Assembly: GCA_009921265.1 (NCBI GenBank)
Contig: RFYV01000005.1
Span: forward strand, 1 to 64,000
Direction: 5' to 3'
DNA length: 64,000 nucleotides
DNA from: Betaproteobacteria bacterium
GTDB taxonomy: Bacteria > Pseudomonadota > Gammaproteobacteria > Burkholderiales > Burkholderiaceae_C
Below, piece by piece: positions 63,734 to 64,000 of the stretch (its first letter is position 1; the number at the start of each line of letters is the position of its first letter). Both the position numbers and the translations under genes were made by a program. The notes under the pieces are model-generated. The model was given only the letters and a program-made list of their open reading frames with translations. It did not search any database and was not told the origin of the DNA.

Positions 63734-64000
63734 ATGCCTGAATTACCCGAAGTTGAAGTCACCCGACGTAGTTTTGCGCAACCCATCACGGGTGCCGTTA
63801 TTCGTCAATTTCAGATGGGAAAGCCATTGCGCTGGCCCTTGGGTTGCTCGCCAGAAAAACTGATTGGCAAACAAATAACATCCGTACGCAGAAGAGGGAA
63901 ATACCTTTTAATCGATTTGAATCAAGGCTTGTTAATGGTTCACTTGGGTATGTCGGGGTCTTTGCGTTTTGCTCCCCAACTGGGCCCGTTGCAAACGCAC
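63734..64000 (+). CDS. mutM: Formamidopyrimidine-DNA glycosylase (3' end outside window)
   Basis: ATG 63734 starts MPELPEVEV, with the catalytic N-terminal Pro and Glu of MutM/Fpg, and continues through [20 protein letters not shown] with the conserved Lys in the active-site groove, for 89 codons to the window edge. It removes 8-oxoguanine from DNA. The zinc finger is beyond the edge and cannot be checked. Confidence 0.95.
   Translation, partial: MPELPEVEVTRRSFAQPITGAVIRQFQMGKPLRWPLGCSPEKLIGKQITSVRRRGKYLLIDLNQGLLMVHLGMSGSLRFAPQLGPLQTH

Overview
The window reads as a chromosomal segment of a betaproteobacterium of the order Burkholderiales. This rests on two gene blocks in their usual Burkholderiales order: coxB-coxA-small assembly protein-ctaG-DUF2970-coxC / DUF2909 / SURF1-SCO-like-ctaA-ctaB-SCO-rpoH at 36.4-46.4 kb, and pth-rplY-prs-tRNA-Gln-ispE-lolB-TPR protein-mutM at 58-64 kb. 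A Bug-family (TctC-like) receptor and a HyuA/HyuB pair fit the same order. By eye the DNA is AT-rich for that group, and two ordinary genes (fic, comF) are decaying, so a small-genome aquatic lineage such as Polynucleobacter or a relative is plausible. The genus cannot be fixed from the sequence alone.

Layout. 0-2.6 kb: tail of a Lys/Ala/Thr-rich protein, a winged-helix protein, then an HDAC-like deacylase and a formyltransferase-like gene. 2.6-8.7 kb (minus): a class V aminotransferase, then a five-gene run (UbiH-like monooxygenase, DsbC-like protein, DUF3429 protein, M61 peptidase, enoyl-CoA hydratase). 8.8-10.8 kb: MOSC protein and ychF. 10.9-11.95 kb: a fic pseudogene with three independent lesions.

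12.0-22.4 kb is the most unusual part. Ten head-to-tail genes overlap or lie 3-4 bases apart: an aconitase-family hydratase (two subunits), HyuB and HyuA, an isochorismatase-family amidase, a fumarate-reductase-type flavoprotein, a lyase of the isocitrate lyase/PEP mutase family, a PuuE/cyclic-imide-hydrolase-type deacetylase fold, an Asp/Glu/hydantoin-racemase fold that lacks both catalytic cysteines, and an NTF2-like protein. Together they look like a complete catabolic route for a cyclic imide, lactam or hydantoin whose carbon skeleton ends as a substituted malate cleaved to small acids. The substrate is unknown. An AT-rich scar of about 580 bases follows.

23-28.4 kb: VWA/MoxR pair, a dihaem cytochrome c, DUF1841 protein, a PcaF-type thiolase and a ferredoxin-NADP reductase. 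28.4-34.3 kb: a branched-chain-amino-acid-type ABC transporter with fused LivH-LivM permease, a TauE-like exporter and a MaoC-type hydratase. 34.3-36.2 kb: trmL, a comF pseudogene and a BioC-like protein. 36.4-45.4 kb: the cytochrome c oxidase structural and assembly genes. 45.4-52.4 kb: rpoH preceded by a perfect CIRCE operator, a Bug receptor, ftsY, two M16 peptidases, rsmD and coaD. 52.4-57.5 kb (minus): a complete peptide-type ABC transporter. 57.5-64 kb: ferredoxin and the pth-to-mutM block; mutM runs off the edge.

No insertion sequence, prophage, integrase or CRISPR array was seen. Apart from the 12-22 kb cluster, the decayed genes and the scar after the cluster, this is ordinary core genome.
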